Made by a program: the position numbers and the translations under genes. Below the pieces are notes generated by a model that was not told where the DNA came from, searched no databases, and saw only the letters and a program-made list of their open reading frames with translations. Positions 5,697 through 13,008 of a stretch of 22,948 nt of DNA are shown here, in pieces. The DNA is from Candidatus Omnitrophota bacterium (GTDB lineage: Bacteria > Omnitrophota > Gorgyraeia > 2-01-FULL-45-10): positions 1 through 22,948 of the forward strand of contig JAKLDX010000003.1 of assembly GCA_022703295.1 (NCBI GenBank). The letters run 5' to 3'. Within the stretch, counting starts at the first letter, position 1. Each line of letters begins with the position of its first letter.

Positions 5697-6128
5697 ATGC
5701 TTAAAGTGCGAAAGTTTTTATTAGGTACAAGAGGTTTTACGCTGACAGAGCTCATGCTGGCGGCAACCACGACAGGGACCGTTATAGCGCTCGCCGCTCC
5801 GGACTGCGCCAATCTTATCGAATCGGCTAAGGCAGTGGAGGCGATTAACATAATCGGCTCGATAAAAAGCGCGCAGCTCGTGTATAAATTGGAAGCCGGC
5901 GCATATACCTCTAATATGAATGACCTGCTTTTAAAACTTCCCGACTCCGCATCGCCGGCTTATTGGACTTATGCGATAAATGAGTCCTCTGACAGAGGTT
6001 TCGTCGTGACGGCGACGCGTACATCCAAAAGGGCATCCGAAGGAGTCCCGGGCCAGACCGTTATTTTCAGCTGGGACGACAAGGACCTGGAAACCTGGGG
6101 CGGCACCCACGCCGGCGTACCGAATTAA
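5697..6128 (+). CDS. Type IV prepilin-like protein with N-terminal methylation motif
   Basis: The start at 5697 is chosen because GGAGG (5687-5691) lies five bases upstream and the protein then opens with a short basic leader, MLKVRKFLLGTRG, followed by FTLTELM, a prepilin-peptidase site with Glu5. The product is 143 residues. The hydrophobic segment after cleavage (LAATTTGTVIALAAP) is unusually rich in Thr compared with typical pilins. The mature part has one Cys near the membrane segment and a beta-rich C-terminal half with SPAYWTYAIN, resembling pseudopilins or minor pilins. It is a single gene without pilus assembly neighbours, so the role (pilin, pseudopilin or secreted filament) is open. 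Confidence 0.8.
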   Translation: MLKVRKFLLGTRGFTLTELMLAATTTGTVIALAAPDCANLIESAKAVEAINIIGSIKSAQLVYKLEAGAYTSNMNDLLLKLPDSASPAYWTYAINESSDRGFVVTATRTSKRASEGVPGQTVIFSWDDKDLETWGGTHAGVPN

Positions 6129-6151
6129 TAAAAAAATTTCTTAATTTTTCC

Positions 6152-6179
6152 TTGACAACTTTCGGCAATTTTGTATAAT
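6152..6179 (+). promoter_or_regulatory. groESL promoter
   Basis: TTGACA (6152-6157), 16-base spacer, TATAAT (6174-6179): both hexamers match consensus exactly. The predicted start lies just before or within the CIRCE operator. Just upstream, an AT-only hairpin (6132-6149) is at best a weak terminator for the prepilin gene. Confidence 0.9.
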
Positions 6180-6188
6180 ACTCCGTTG

Positions 6189-6215
6189 TTAGCACTCTTT
6201 AGGAATGAGTGCTAA
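6189..6215 (+). promoter_or_regulatory. CIRCE operator (HrcA binding site)
   Basis: TTAGCACTC (6189-6197), nine bases, GAGTGCTAA (6207-6215): a perfect match to the CIRCE inverted repeat. It starts 9 bases after the -10 box. CIRCE is bound by the HrcA repressor in many bacteria, so groESL is predicted to be HrcA-controlled and heat-inducible. hrcA itself is not in this window. Confidence 0.97.
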
Positions 6216-6251
6216 AAAAGAAATCATCCAAAATAAAAAGGAGGTAGGTGT

Positions 6252-6539
6252 ATGAAGATTCAACCGTTGGCGGACAGGATAATCGTAAAGGTCCTCGAAG
6301 CCAAAGAAGTGACGAAGGGTGGAATAGTCCTTCCTGATACTGCAAAAGAGAAACCGCAGGAAGCGGAGATAATAGCTGTCGGCAAAGGCAAGGTTTCGGA
6401 CGAAGGCAAGACCATTTCGCCGGAAGTGAAGGTCGGAGATAAAGTCCTGTTCGGAAAATATTCCGGTACCGAGATAACCGTGGACGGAAAAGAATACCTC
6501 ATCCTGAAGGAAGAGGATATTCTGGCAATAGTTAAATAA
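6252..6539 (+). CDS. groES: Co-chaperonin GroES
   Basis: This is the heptameric lid of the GroEL chaperonin. The 95 residues begin with the standard IQPLADRIIVK strand, and the mobile-loop region follows (EAKEVTKGGIVLPDTAKEKP, about 15-34), with IVL as the GroEL-contacting tripeptide. The C-terminal half contains KVLFGKYSG and ends LKEEDILAIV, both typical. A strong ribosome site, AAGGAGG (6238-6244), lies seven bases before the start. Transcription is predicted from the consensus promoter with CIRCE, in an operon with groEL 17 bases downstream. Confidence 0.98.
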   Translation: MKIQPLADRIIVKVLEAKEVTKGGIVLPDTAKEKPQEAEIIAVGKGKVSDEGKTISPEVKVGDKVLFGKYSGTEITVDGKEYLILKEEDILAIVK

Positions 6540-6556
6540 AGGAGGAATGTAAAAAA

Positions 6557-8200
6557 ATGGCAAAGCAACTACTATATAGCGAGGATGCCCGCAGGGCGAT
6601 ACTTAAGGGCGTCGAGCAGCTCGCTAAAGCGGTAAAGGTAACGCTCGGCCCGAAAGGCAGGAACGTTGTCCTTGATAAGAAATTCGGATCACCAACTATC
6701 ACAAAGGACGGCGTGACGGTAGCAAAAGAGATAGAATTAAAAGATCCGTACGAGAATATGGGTGCGGAACTTGTAAAGGAAGTGGCTTCGAAGACTTCCG
6801 ACATAGCGGGAGACGGCACAACGACAGCGACTGTACTCGCGGAATCTATTTTCCGTGAAGGCATGAAGAACGTCACCGCAGGCTCGAATCCGATGGCGCT
6901 GAAACGCGGCATCGAAAAGGCCGTAGAGAAGGTAGTGGATGAATTAAAGAGGCTGGCGAAGCCTATCAACGCGAAAGACAAGAAAGAAGTGTCGCAGGTA
7001 GCGTCCATCGCGGCGAACGGCGATCGTGAAATAGGCGATCTGATAGCCGAGGCGATGACGAAAGTAGGTAAGGACGGCGTCATTACAGTAGAAGAGGGTA
7101 AGGCGTCGAAGACAGAGCTCGAACTGGTCGAAGGTATGGAATTTGACCAGGGGTATCTTTCTCCTTACTTCGTGACTGACGCGGAAAAGATGGAATGCTC
7201 GCTTGAAGAGCCCTACATACTTATCCACGAAAAAAAGATATCAAGCATGAAAGATATCCTGCCGCTATTGGAAAAGGTGGCAAGGGCCGGCAAGCCGCTC
7301 ATGATAATCTCGGAAGAGACCGAAGGTGAAGTCCTGGCGACGCTTGTCGTGAACAAGATACGCGGAACGCTGCAATGCGCGGCGGTCAAAGCGCCCGGAT
7401 ACGGCGACAGAAGAAAGGCCATGCTGGAAGACATAGCTATACTTACAGGCGGCAAAGCGATAACCGAAGACCTCGGGATAAAGCTTGAAAACGTAAAACT
7501 GGAAGACCTCGGCCGTGCAAAAAGGGTCAGGATCGACAAAGACAACACGACTATAGTCGAAGGCGCGGGCAAGACGTCCGACCTCCAGGCCAGGATAGCC
7601 CAGTTAAAGAAGCAAATAGAAGGTACTGATTCCGATTACGACAAGGAAAAGCTCCAGGAGCGCCTTGCCAAGCTTGCGGGCGGCGTAGCTGTCATAAACG
7701 TCGGCGCTGCTACGGAAACTGAAATGAAGGAAAAGAAGGCAAGGGTCGAGGATGCGTTGCATGCAACCCGCGCTGCCGTGGAAGAAGGTATCGTTCCGGG
7801 CGGCGGAGTCGCGCTTTTAAGGTCGATTGACGCGCTGAATAAACTGAAACTCTCCGGTGATGAGCAGATAGGCGTTGAGATCGTAAAACGCGCGCTCGAG
7901 GAACCGATCAGAACGATAGCCAATAACGCGGGGCTGGAAGGTTCCGTTGTCGTGAATAAAGTAAAAGAGCTGAAGACGAACGAAGGTTATGACGCGGATA
8001 AAGAAACCTACGGCGACATGTTCGCGGCAGGCGTCATCGATCCGAAGAAGGTGACCCGCTCGGCGCTTCAGAACGCCGCAAGCATAGCGGCTCTCATGAT
8101 CACGACCGAAACGATCGTGACAGATATCCCGGAAGAAGAGAAAGCGCCGGCAGGCATGCCGGGCGGAATGCCCCCGGGAGGCATGGGAGGAATGTATTAA
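6557..8200 (+). CDS. groEL: Chaperonin GroEL (Hsp60)
   Basis: This is the ATP-dependent tetradecameric folding chamber. The 547 residues match the family length. Equatorial ATP-binding motifs TLGPKGRN (29-36) and GDGTTTAT (85-92, with Asp86) are intact. The apical domain and the late GGGVALL and NAGLEGSVV segments are standard. The C-terminus is the usual Gly-Met tail (GMPGGMPPGGMGGMY). GGAGG at 6541-6545 precedes the start by 11 bases. An intrinsic terminator follows at 8251-8288. Only this copy of groEL is seen, and nothing about it looks divergent. Confidence 0.99.
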   Translation: MAKQLLYSEDARRAILKGVEQLAKAVKVTLGPKGRNVVLDKKFGSPTITKDGVTVAKEIELKDPYENMGAELVKEVASKTSDIAGDGTTTATVLAESIFREGMKNVTAGSNPMALKRGIEKAVEKVVDELKRLAKPINAKDKKEVSQVASIAANGDREIGDLIAEAMTKVGKDGVITVEEGKASKTELELVEGMEFDQGYLSPYFVTDAEKMECSLEEPYILIHEKKISSMKDILPLLEKVARAGKPLMIISEETEGEVLATLVVNKIRGTLQCAAVKAPGYGDRRKAMLEDIAILTGGKAITEDLGIKLENVKLEDLGRAKRVRIDKDNTTIVEGAGKTSDLQARIAQLKKQIEGTDSDYDKEKLQERLAKLAGGVAVINVGAATETEMKEKKARVEDALHATRAAVEEGIVPGGGVALLRSIDALNKLKLSGDEQIGVEIVKRALEEPIRTIANNAGLEGSVVVNKVKELKTNEGYDADKETYGDMFAAGVIDPKKVTRSALQNAASIAALMITTETIVTDIPEEEKAPAGMPGGMPPGGMGGMY

Positions 8201-8202
8201 AC

Positions 8203-8254
8203 AACTGAAAACTTAAAGTTTAAAACTAAAAACTGAAAGCTTAAAGTTGAAAAC
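8203..8254. repeat. Two 24-base AT-rich direct repeats after groEL
   Basis: Units 8203-8226 and 8231-8254 differ at two positions and are spaced 28 bases apart. Each contains AACTGAAA, then CTTAAAGTT. The second runs into the groEL terminator stem. Function unknown; it could be simple replication slippage. Confidence 0.8.
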
Positions 8255-8288
8255 CCCGTACATTTTTCAAAGAATGTGCGGGGTTTTT
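8251..8288 (+). terminator. Intrinsic terminator of groESL
   Basis: AAACCCCGTACATT (8251-8264) pairs with AATGTGCGGGGTTT (8273-8286), 14 pairs with one wobble and an 8-base loop, running into a T tract ending at 8288. Confidence 0.93.
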
Positions 8289-8297
8289 ATTACTCCA

Positions 8298-8326
8298 TTG
8301 ACAAGACGGCGAGCTTGTGCTAAATT
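8298..8326 (+). promoter_or_regulatory. Promoter for the coiled-coil/Hsp20 operon
   Basis: TTGACA (8298-8303), 17-base spacer, TAAATT (8321-8326, four of six to consensus). It lies ten bases after the groESL terminator and 32 bases before the next start codon. No CIRCE copy is present here. Confidence 0.65.
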
Positions 8327-8358
8327 ATGTCGGTTAATTCAATGACAAGGAGATGGAC

Positions 8359-8838
8359 ATGAAAGAAAAAATAATCGCGGTAGCCGGGCTTGTTTTTCTC
8401 GTATTATTTGTTTTGAATATCTCCACAATATTTTATTTTTATAAACAATATAATGACAATTTAGGCACCATAAACCAGCAGAACTCACTGACCAAGATAA
8501 AGCTTGAGGGGCTGGAAAAAGACAGCGAAAACTTCAAGGGCTCGATAGATTCCCTGGGCGCGAGTGTCAAAAATTACGAACTGAGCCTGTCCTCGATGCA
8601 GGACAAGATGGCCGCCAGCGAAAAGAGCGTCAGGGATGTTTCTGAGGTCGTAACGAATTTCAGGGCGAACTCGCAGGACCTGCAGAAGAAATACGACGCG
8701 GCGGTATCTCAAATAGCGGCGCTGAAACAGAAGCTGGAATCCCTCAGCGGCAGCCTTGACGAGATCAGGAAGGTCACTACGGGCAGCGTGAACCTCGGTA
8801 AGATATCAGTGCAGAACGATAAAAAGGAGAGCGATTAA
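8359..8838 (+). CDS. Membrane-anchored coiled-coil protein of unknown function
   Basis: I do not recognise a family. The ATG at 8359 is preferred over the in-frame ATG at 8353, because AGGAG (8348-8352) directly abuts the earlier one but is six bases from the later one. The 159-residue product has one N-terminal membrane segment (about residues 5-29, AVAGLVFLVLFVLNISTIFY). The rest, about residues 40-145, is a long heptad-like helical region rich in Ser, Lys, Glu and Leu. It has a single-pass anchor with a probably extracytoplasmic coiled coil. Its stop overlaps the start of the exported Hsp20 gene by one base (TAATG), which suggests that the two act together, perhaps in the envelope. Confidence 0.75.
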   Translation: MKEKIIAVAGLVFLVLFVLNISTIFYFYKQYNDNLGTINQQNSLTKIKLEGLEKDSENFKGSIDSLGASVKNYELSLSSMQDKMAASEKSVRDVSEVVTNFRANSQDLQKKYDAAVSQIAALKQKLESLSGSLDEIRKVTTGSVNLGKISVQNDKKESD

Positions 8839-9374
8839 TGAAAAAAGCGACGACTCTTTTCATTTATCTGATACTGATCTCTTCCTTCAGTTTTGCGGAT
8901 AATATGCCGACAGAGCAGGATTATCAGAATCTTGACGAGCTCAGGGTAAAGCTTGTGCGTATGAAAAAAGAGATGGACCGTTTCATGAAAGATATCATAA
9001 ATACTTCCGCCTCACAGGGGCAGTATGTCATGAATGAACTTGACCAGGACGTGCGGGTAGATGTATCCCAGACCGCCAAAGACATAACAGTAAAGGCGGA
9101 CCTGCCGGGAATGGATAAGGATAAGATAGAAGTGACCCTGCAAAACAACAGGATATTGAAGATCGGCGGCTCAAGAGACATTGCGAAGAAAGAGACCTCG
9201 CCCGGGATGGTCAGGCAGGAGAGGCTGCAGGGAAAATTCCAGAGGATAATCGAACTGCCCGTGGATTGTATGAACGAGGGCATAAAGGCCAGCTACCAGA
9301 ACGGGGTGCTGGATATAGTTATACCTAAAAAGCAGGTGACTAAAGAGGAAGCCGTAAAGATAAACGTCCAGTAG
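8838..9374 (+). CDS. Hsp20/alpha-crystallin-type chaperone with a signal peptide
   Basis: The 178-residue protein opens with a Sec-type signal peptide (MKKATTLFIYLILISSFSFA, cleavage after about residue 20). A charged helical linker follows, then an alpha-crystallin domain from about 67 to 160. Diagnostic features are VKADLPGMDKDKIEVTL, the ERLQGKFQRIIELP strand and the ASYQNGVLDIVIPK signature with the A-x-x-x-GVL core. A V-x-I-x-V tail (VKINV) is present. Small heat shock proteins are usually cytoplasmic, so an exported form is unusual. It would hold misfolded proteins in the periplasm without ATP. It overlaps the upstream coiled-coil gene by one base and has AAGGAGA (8824-8830) as ribosome site. 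Confidence 0.88.
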   Translation: MKKATTLFIYLILISSFSFADNMPTEQDYQNLDELRVKLVRMKKEMDRFMKDIINTSASQGQYVMNELDQDVRVDVSQTAKDITVKADLPGMDKDKIEVTLQNNRILKIGGSRDIAKKETSPGMVRQERLQGKFQRIIELPVDCMNEGIKASYQNGVLDIVIPKKQVTKEEAVKINVQ

Positions 9375-9395
9375 TTAAAAGATCAGGAGATACGA

Positions 9396-9950
9396 GTGAA
9401 GGCATCAGAATTAAAAAAAGGAATGATCATAAAAGAGGGCAACGATTTCTGCATAGTCGTGGATATCGAACACAGGACTCCGGGTAACTTGCGCGCCATA
9501 TATCAGACGACCATAAAAAATATCCTTAGCGGAAAGATAACCAATAAGCGCTACAGTCCGGCCGATTCTGTCGAAAAGGCCGATCTCGAGTCAAAGAAGG
9601 TGCAGTATTTATACAAAGACCAGTCCGGGTTCAATTTCATGGACATGTCCACATACGAAAGCGTGACGCTTGGCGATGAAATGGTCGGCCAGGCCAAAGA
9701 TTACCTTAAAGAAAATTTAGAAGTGGAGATCCTCTACTACGAGCACCGCCCGATCAGTATAGACATCCCGGTAAGCGTTGCTCTTAAGGTAGTCGAATCG
9801 GCCCCCGGCGCCAAAGGCGACACTTCAGGCAAAGCCATGAAGCCGGCCAAGCTCGAAACGGGGCTGGTCGTGAATGTGCCTCTTTTTATAGAAGAGGGCG
9901 AGACCGTGATGGTCGATACGCGGTCCGGCGACTATCTGGGCAGGGCTTAA
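9396..9950 (+). CDS. efp: Elongation factor P, variant tip loop
   Basis: EF-P relieves ribosome stalling at polyproline. The start is GTG at 9396, with AGGAGA six bases upstream. The 184 residues show the three-domain layout: KOW-like N-domain, central OB domain with NLEVEILYYE, and the C-terminal signature ending VDTRSGDYLGRA. The tip loop reads RTPGNLRAIYQ. Aligned on the conserved Pro-Gly, the position that is Lys34 in E. coli (or Arg in other species) is Asn31, followed by Leu-Arg. This is not the lysylated or rhamnosylated type. No modification enzyme (epmA, epmB, earP, ymfI) is in the window. It lies 21 bases after the Hsp20 gene. Confidence 0.95.
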   Translation: MKASELKKGMIIKEGNDFCIVVDIEHRTPGNLRAIYQTTIKNILSGKITNKRYSPADSVEKADLESKKVQYLYKDQSGFNFMDMSTYESVTLGDEMVGQAKDYLKENLEVEILYYEHRPISIDIPVSVALKVVESAPGAKGDTSGKAMKPAKLETGLVVNVPLFIEEGETVMVDTRSGDYLGRA

Positions 9951-9966
9951 AACCACCTTCATTCCA

Positions 9967-11154
9967 ATGCAAAAATATTCCGTCGCCATAGCGGGCGCAG
10001 GCGCGTCCGGCATAATGGCGGCTGTCTCCGCAAGACGCCGCGGCGTGTCCGTTGTGATATGCGAGAGGCTGCCGGTGATCGGCAAGAAACTGCTTGCTTC
10101 CGGCAACGGCCGCTGCAACCTGCTGAATGACCGGCTGGATGAATCTTTCTATAATACGGATTCGCGCAACTTAGTCAGAAATATCTTTGCCGAATTCGGC
10201 AAAGACGATATAAAGGGTTTCTTTTCTGGCCTGGGGCTTGAACTTTATTCCGATAACGGCCGCATTTTTCCCGCCACAAATCAATCGGCATCCGTTTTAA
10301 AGATCCTTGAGTTGGAACTGAAGAAACTGGCTGTGCCTGTAGAATTGAATTTCGAAGTAACCGGCATAACACGCTCCGCGGAAGGTTATGTGGTCACATC
10401 CGCATCCGGCAAAAAGATAAGCGCCGGGTCAGTTATATTGGCAGGCGGGGGCAAATCTTATCCCGCGCTTGGTTCGAACGGCAGCGTATATAAACTGGCC
10501 GAGCTCTTCGGCCACAAAATAATCCAGCCTGTACCGGTAGCCGTCCCCCTGGTAGTGAAAGATCCCATATTCCATTTTTTACAGGGCCAGAGAATAGCAG
10601 TTTCGGTGCGTGCGATCATAGACGGGCGCGAAGCCAATACCGCTTCCGGAGAGTTATTATTCACAAAATACGGATTGTCGGGAACGGCGATCCTCGATAT
10701 CAGCGAGCCGATCTCCATAGCCCTCAATAGATACGGAAAAAAGGATGCCTGCATCCGCATCGATCTCGTGCCTTTTATGGGAGAGGAAATGCTAAAGGGA
10801 AAGCTCGCGCAAAGGATCCATGACGGCATTCTCCCGGAGGACCTGCTGGCCGGGCTGCTTCCTAATAAATTCGGCGCAAGCCTCAGGAATATATTGAAAT
10901 CCAAAGATGCCGTGAGGATAGCCTCGTTACTGAAAAACCTTGAGGTTAAAATAACGGGAACCAGAGGCTGGAACGAGGCCGAGTTCACGGCAGGCGGCAT
11001 AGACACAAGAGATGTTAACGAGTCCACTCTCGAATCCAAACTGGCAAAAGGCCTCTACTTCGCCGGAGAGGCGCTGAATGTAAACGGCAAAAGGGGCGGG
11101 TACAATCTCGCATGGGCCTGGGCATCGGGGTTTGTGGCTGGTAAAACCGGGTAA
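9967..11154 (+). CDS. HI0933/YhiN (BaiN)-family flavoprotein, paralog 1
   Basis: This is an FAD-dependent oxidoreductase of the HI0933/YhiN family; the substrate is unknown for most members. The 395 residues start with a dinucleotide-binding motif (VAIAGAGASGIMAA, 5-18), then GKKLLASGNGRCNLLN, a family signature. LAGGGKSYPALGSNG follows mid-protein, and the C-terminal FAD-binding end is LYFAGEALNVNGKRGGYN. It starts 16 bases after efp without an obvious Shine-Dalgarno. It ends three bases before a second, clearly related gene, so the pair is an old tandem duplication. The paralogs have diverged widely outside the motifs. Confidence 0.9.
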   Translation: MQKYSVAIAGAGASGIMAAVSARRRGVSVVICERLPVIGKKLLASGNGRCNLLNDRLDESFYNTDSRNLVRNIFAEFGKDDIKGFFSGLGLELYSDNGRIFPATNQSASVLKILELELKKLAVPVELNFEVTGITRSAEGYVVTSASGKKISAGSVILAGGGKSYPALGSNGSVYKLAELFGHKIIQPVPVAVPLVVKDPIFHFLQGQRIAVSVRAIIDGREANTASGELLFTKYGLSGTAILDISEPISIALNRYGKKDACIRIDLVPFMGEEMLKGKLAQRIHDGILPEDLLAGLLPNKFGASLRNILKSKDAVRIASLLKNLEVKITGTRGWNEAEFTAGGIDTRDVNESTLESKLAKGLYFAGEALNVNGKRGGYNLAWAWASGFVAGKTG

Positions 11155-11157
11155 AAT

Positions 11158-12402
11158 ATGGAAAAATCTTACGACATAGCTGTTATAGGAGGAGGCGCTG
11201 CCGGGTCCATGGCGGCTATACGCGCCGCGCAACTTAGGAAGAAAGTTATCCTGCTCGAGCGCAATAATTCGATAGGAAAAAAGATCCTCATGACTGGAAA
11301 GGGAAGATGCAATATAACCAATTCGGCGGACATTGATGTTTTTCTGGAGAAATTCGGCAAACAGGGGAAATTCTTCCGGTCCGCGTTCTTCGCTTTCTCG
11401 AATCAGGACCTGATGAATTTTTTTCAATCGAACGGCCTCGAATTAAAGATAGAGCGGCAGGGAAGGGTCTTTCCCGTAACGGACAAGGCCACATCTGTAG
11501 TCAGGGTTATTTCGGAGGCGCTATCGGCCAATGGAGTGGAGTTAGCCGATAATAAACGCGTGTCCGACATAAAACCAGGCAACGGTTCGTTTGAAATAAT
11601 TACCGAGGGCCGCGAAAAGATAATATGCAAAAAAGTTGTACTTGCGACCGGAGGCCTTTCCTATAAAGCTACCGGCTCTACCGGCGACGGCCTCAGGATC
11701 GCCGGGAAGTTCGGCCATAAGATCACGCCGGCATCTCCCGGGCTTGTCCCTCTGGTAGCAAAAGAGGCATGGCTTAAAGAACTCCAGGGGCTTGCGCTGG
11801 AAAATATACGGATCACTTTTAAATACGGAAAAAGCAAAATAGTTTCCGAGATCGGTGAGCTGATGTTCACGCATTTCGGCGTCTCCGGGCCGCTGGTGCT
11901 CGACCTCAGCGGAAAAATATCGATACTTCTGGCCGAACATAAAGACATCGGGCTCTTTATAGACCTCAAGCCCGGCCTCGAGCCGGAACAGTTGGAAAGC
12001 AAGCTGCTGCACAAATTCCAGACAAAAGGCAATATACACCTGAAGAACCTCTTTAAAGACATTCTGCCACAGAGGTTGATAGCGGTATTTCTTAATATTG
12101 CCGGAATCGATCCGGACAGAAAAACAAATCAGATTACTTCGGACCAGAGGCGTGTTATAATAAATTTATTGAAGGGCCTGCCGCTTACTATAACAGGCAC
12201 GCTTCTCATAGAGGAGGCCATGGTTACTGGCGGCGGGGTATCCACGGAAGAGATAGACCCGCGGACTATGGAATCGCGCCTGGTGCCGGGCCTTTATTTC
12301 GCCGGAGAGGTTATAGACGGCGCCGCATCAAGCGGGGGATATAACCTGCAGCAGGCATTTTCGACCGGGTACTTAGCCGGAGAGAGCGCGGCAAATGCGT
12401 AG
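11158..12402 (+). CDS. HI0933/YhiN (BaiN)-family flavoprotein, paralog 2
   Basis: The 414 residues have the same layout as the preceding gene: IAVIGGGAAGSMAAI (6-20), GKKILMTGKGRCNITN, LATGGLSYKATGSTGDG and LYFAGEVIDGAASSGGYN near the C-terminus. LMFTHFGVSGP, a conserved central strand of the family, is canonical here and reads LLFTKYGLSGT in paralog 1. On this basis copy 2 is the more typical member and copy 1 the diverged one. It overlaps maf by 8 bases. Flavin-dependent reduction is the expected chemistry; the substrate cannot be told from sequence. Confidence 0.92.
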   Translation: MEKSYDIAVIGGGAAGSMAAIRAAQLRKKVILLERNNSIGKKILMTGKGRCNITNSADIDVFLEKFGKQGKFFRSAFFAFSNQDLMNFFQSNGLELKIERQGRVFPVTDKATSVVRVISEALSANGVELADNKRVSDIKPGNGSFEIITEGREKIICKKVVLATGGLSYKATGSTGDGLRIAGKFGHKITPASPGLVPLVAKEAWLKELQGLALENIRITFKYGKSKIVSEIGELMFTHFGVSGPLVLDLSGKISILLAEHKDIGLFIDLKPGLEPEQLESKLLHKFQTKGNIHLKNLFKDILPQRLIAVFLNIAGIDPDRKTNQITSDQRRVIINLLKGLPLTITGTLLIEEAMVTGGGVSTEEIDPRTMESRLVPGLYFAGEVIDGAASSGGYNLQQAFSTGYLAGESAANA

Positions 12403-12973
12403 AATAATACTGGCTTCGGGATCGAAACCGAGAAAAAAATTACTGGAACAGATCGGGTTGAAATTCAAGATATCCGTATCGCGCCTCCCTGAAGACAATG
12501 TGCTGAAAGGGCGCTGCAGCGACTTCGTCATTAAAAGCGCTCTCAAAAAAGGCAGAGACGTGGCTAAAAGGTTCGCTTCCGGCGTGGTCATCGCCGCCGA
12601 TACGGTCGTGCTGGTCCAGGACAGGATAATCGGCAAGCCGGCGAATATGAAGGAAGCCGTGAGTTCCCTGAAAACACTTTCGCATAAGCCTCAATGGGTT
12701 TATACGGGGCTTGCTGTGATCGACATAGATTCCGGCAGGGTCGTTACCGGCTATGAAAAGACAAAAGTTTTCATGTATCCTTTAAGCGACCGGCAGATAC
12801 GCCACTATTTCAGAAAGATCTCGCCTTTTGACAAGGCCGGCTCTTTCGATGTCCAGGGATTGGGCAGCATATTCATCGACCGGATAGAGGGTTGTTTTTA
12901 TAATGTAGTGGGGCTGCCTCTGGCGAAATTGGCAAAAATGTTAAAGAAGATAGGCGTGGACGTTTTCGAATAA
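12395..12973 (+). CDS. maf: Maf-family nucleoside triphosphate pyrophosphatase
   Basis: Maf enzymes hydrolyse dTTP, UTP or modified nucleotides to monophosphates. The 192 residues show ILASGSKPRKKLL (5-17; the canonical form is S-x-SPRR), AADTVV with the catalytic Asp (about 67-72), the IIGKP strand and SFDVQGLGSIFIDRIEGCF followed by NVVGLP near the C-terminus. In the first motif, SPRR is replaced by SKPRK, a small departure that keeps two basic residues. It overlaps paralog 2 by 8 bases and is followed by a 35-base gap containing the next ribosome site. Whether it is the dTTP/UTP type (YhdE) or the m7GTP type (YceF) is unclear. Confidence 0.92.
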   Translation: MRRIILASGSKPRKKLLEQIGLKFKISVSRLPEDNVLKGRCSDFVIKSALKKGRDVAKRFASGVVIAADTVVLVQDRIIGKPANMKEAVSSLKTLSHKPQWVYTGLAVIDIDSGRVVTGYEKTKVFMYPLSDRQIRHYFRKISPFDKAGSFDVQGLGSIFIDRIEGCFYNVVGLPLAKLAKMLKKIGVDVFE

Positions 12974-13008
12974 TGTGCGGCAGGATTTAAAAACGAAAGG
13001 GGGCGTTT

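Noticed and set aside
6532..7083. Long antisense open frames within groEL (also 7213-7572)
   Set aside because: They mirror the codon bias of groEL on the other strand and have no ribosome sites or recognisable domains.
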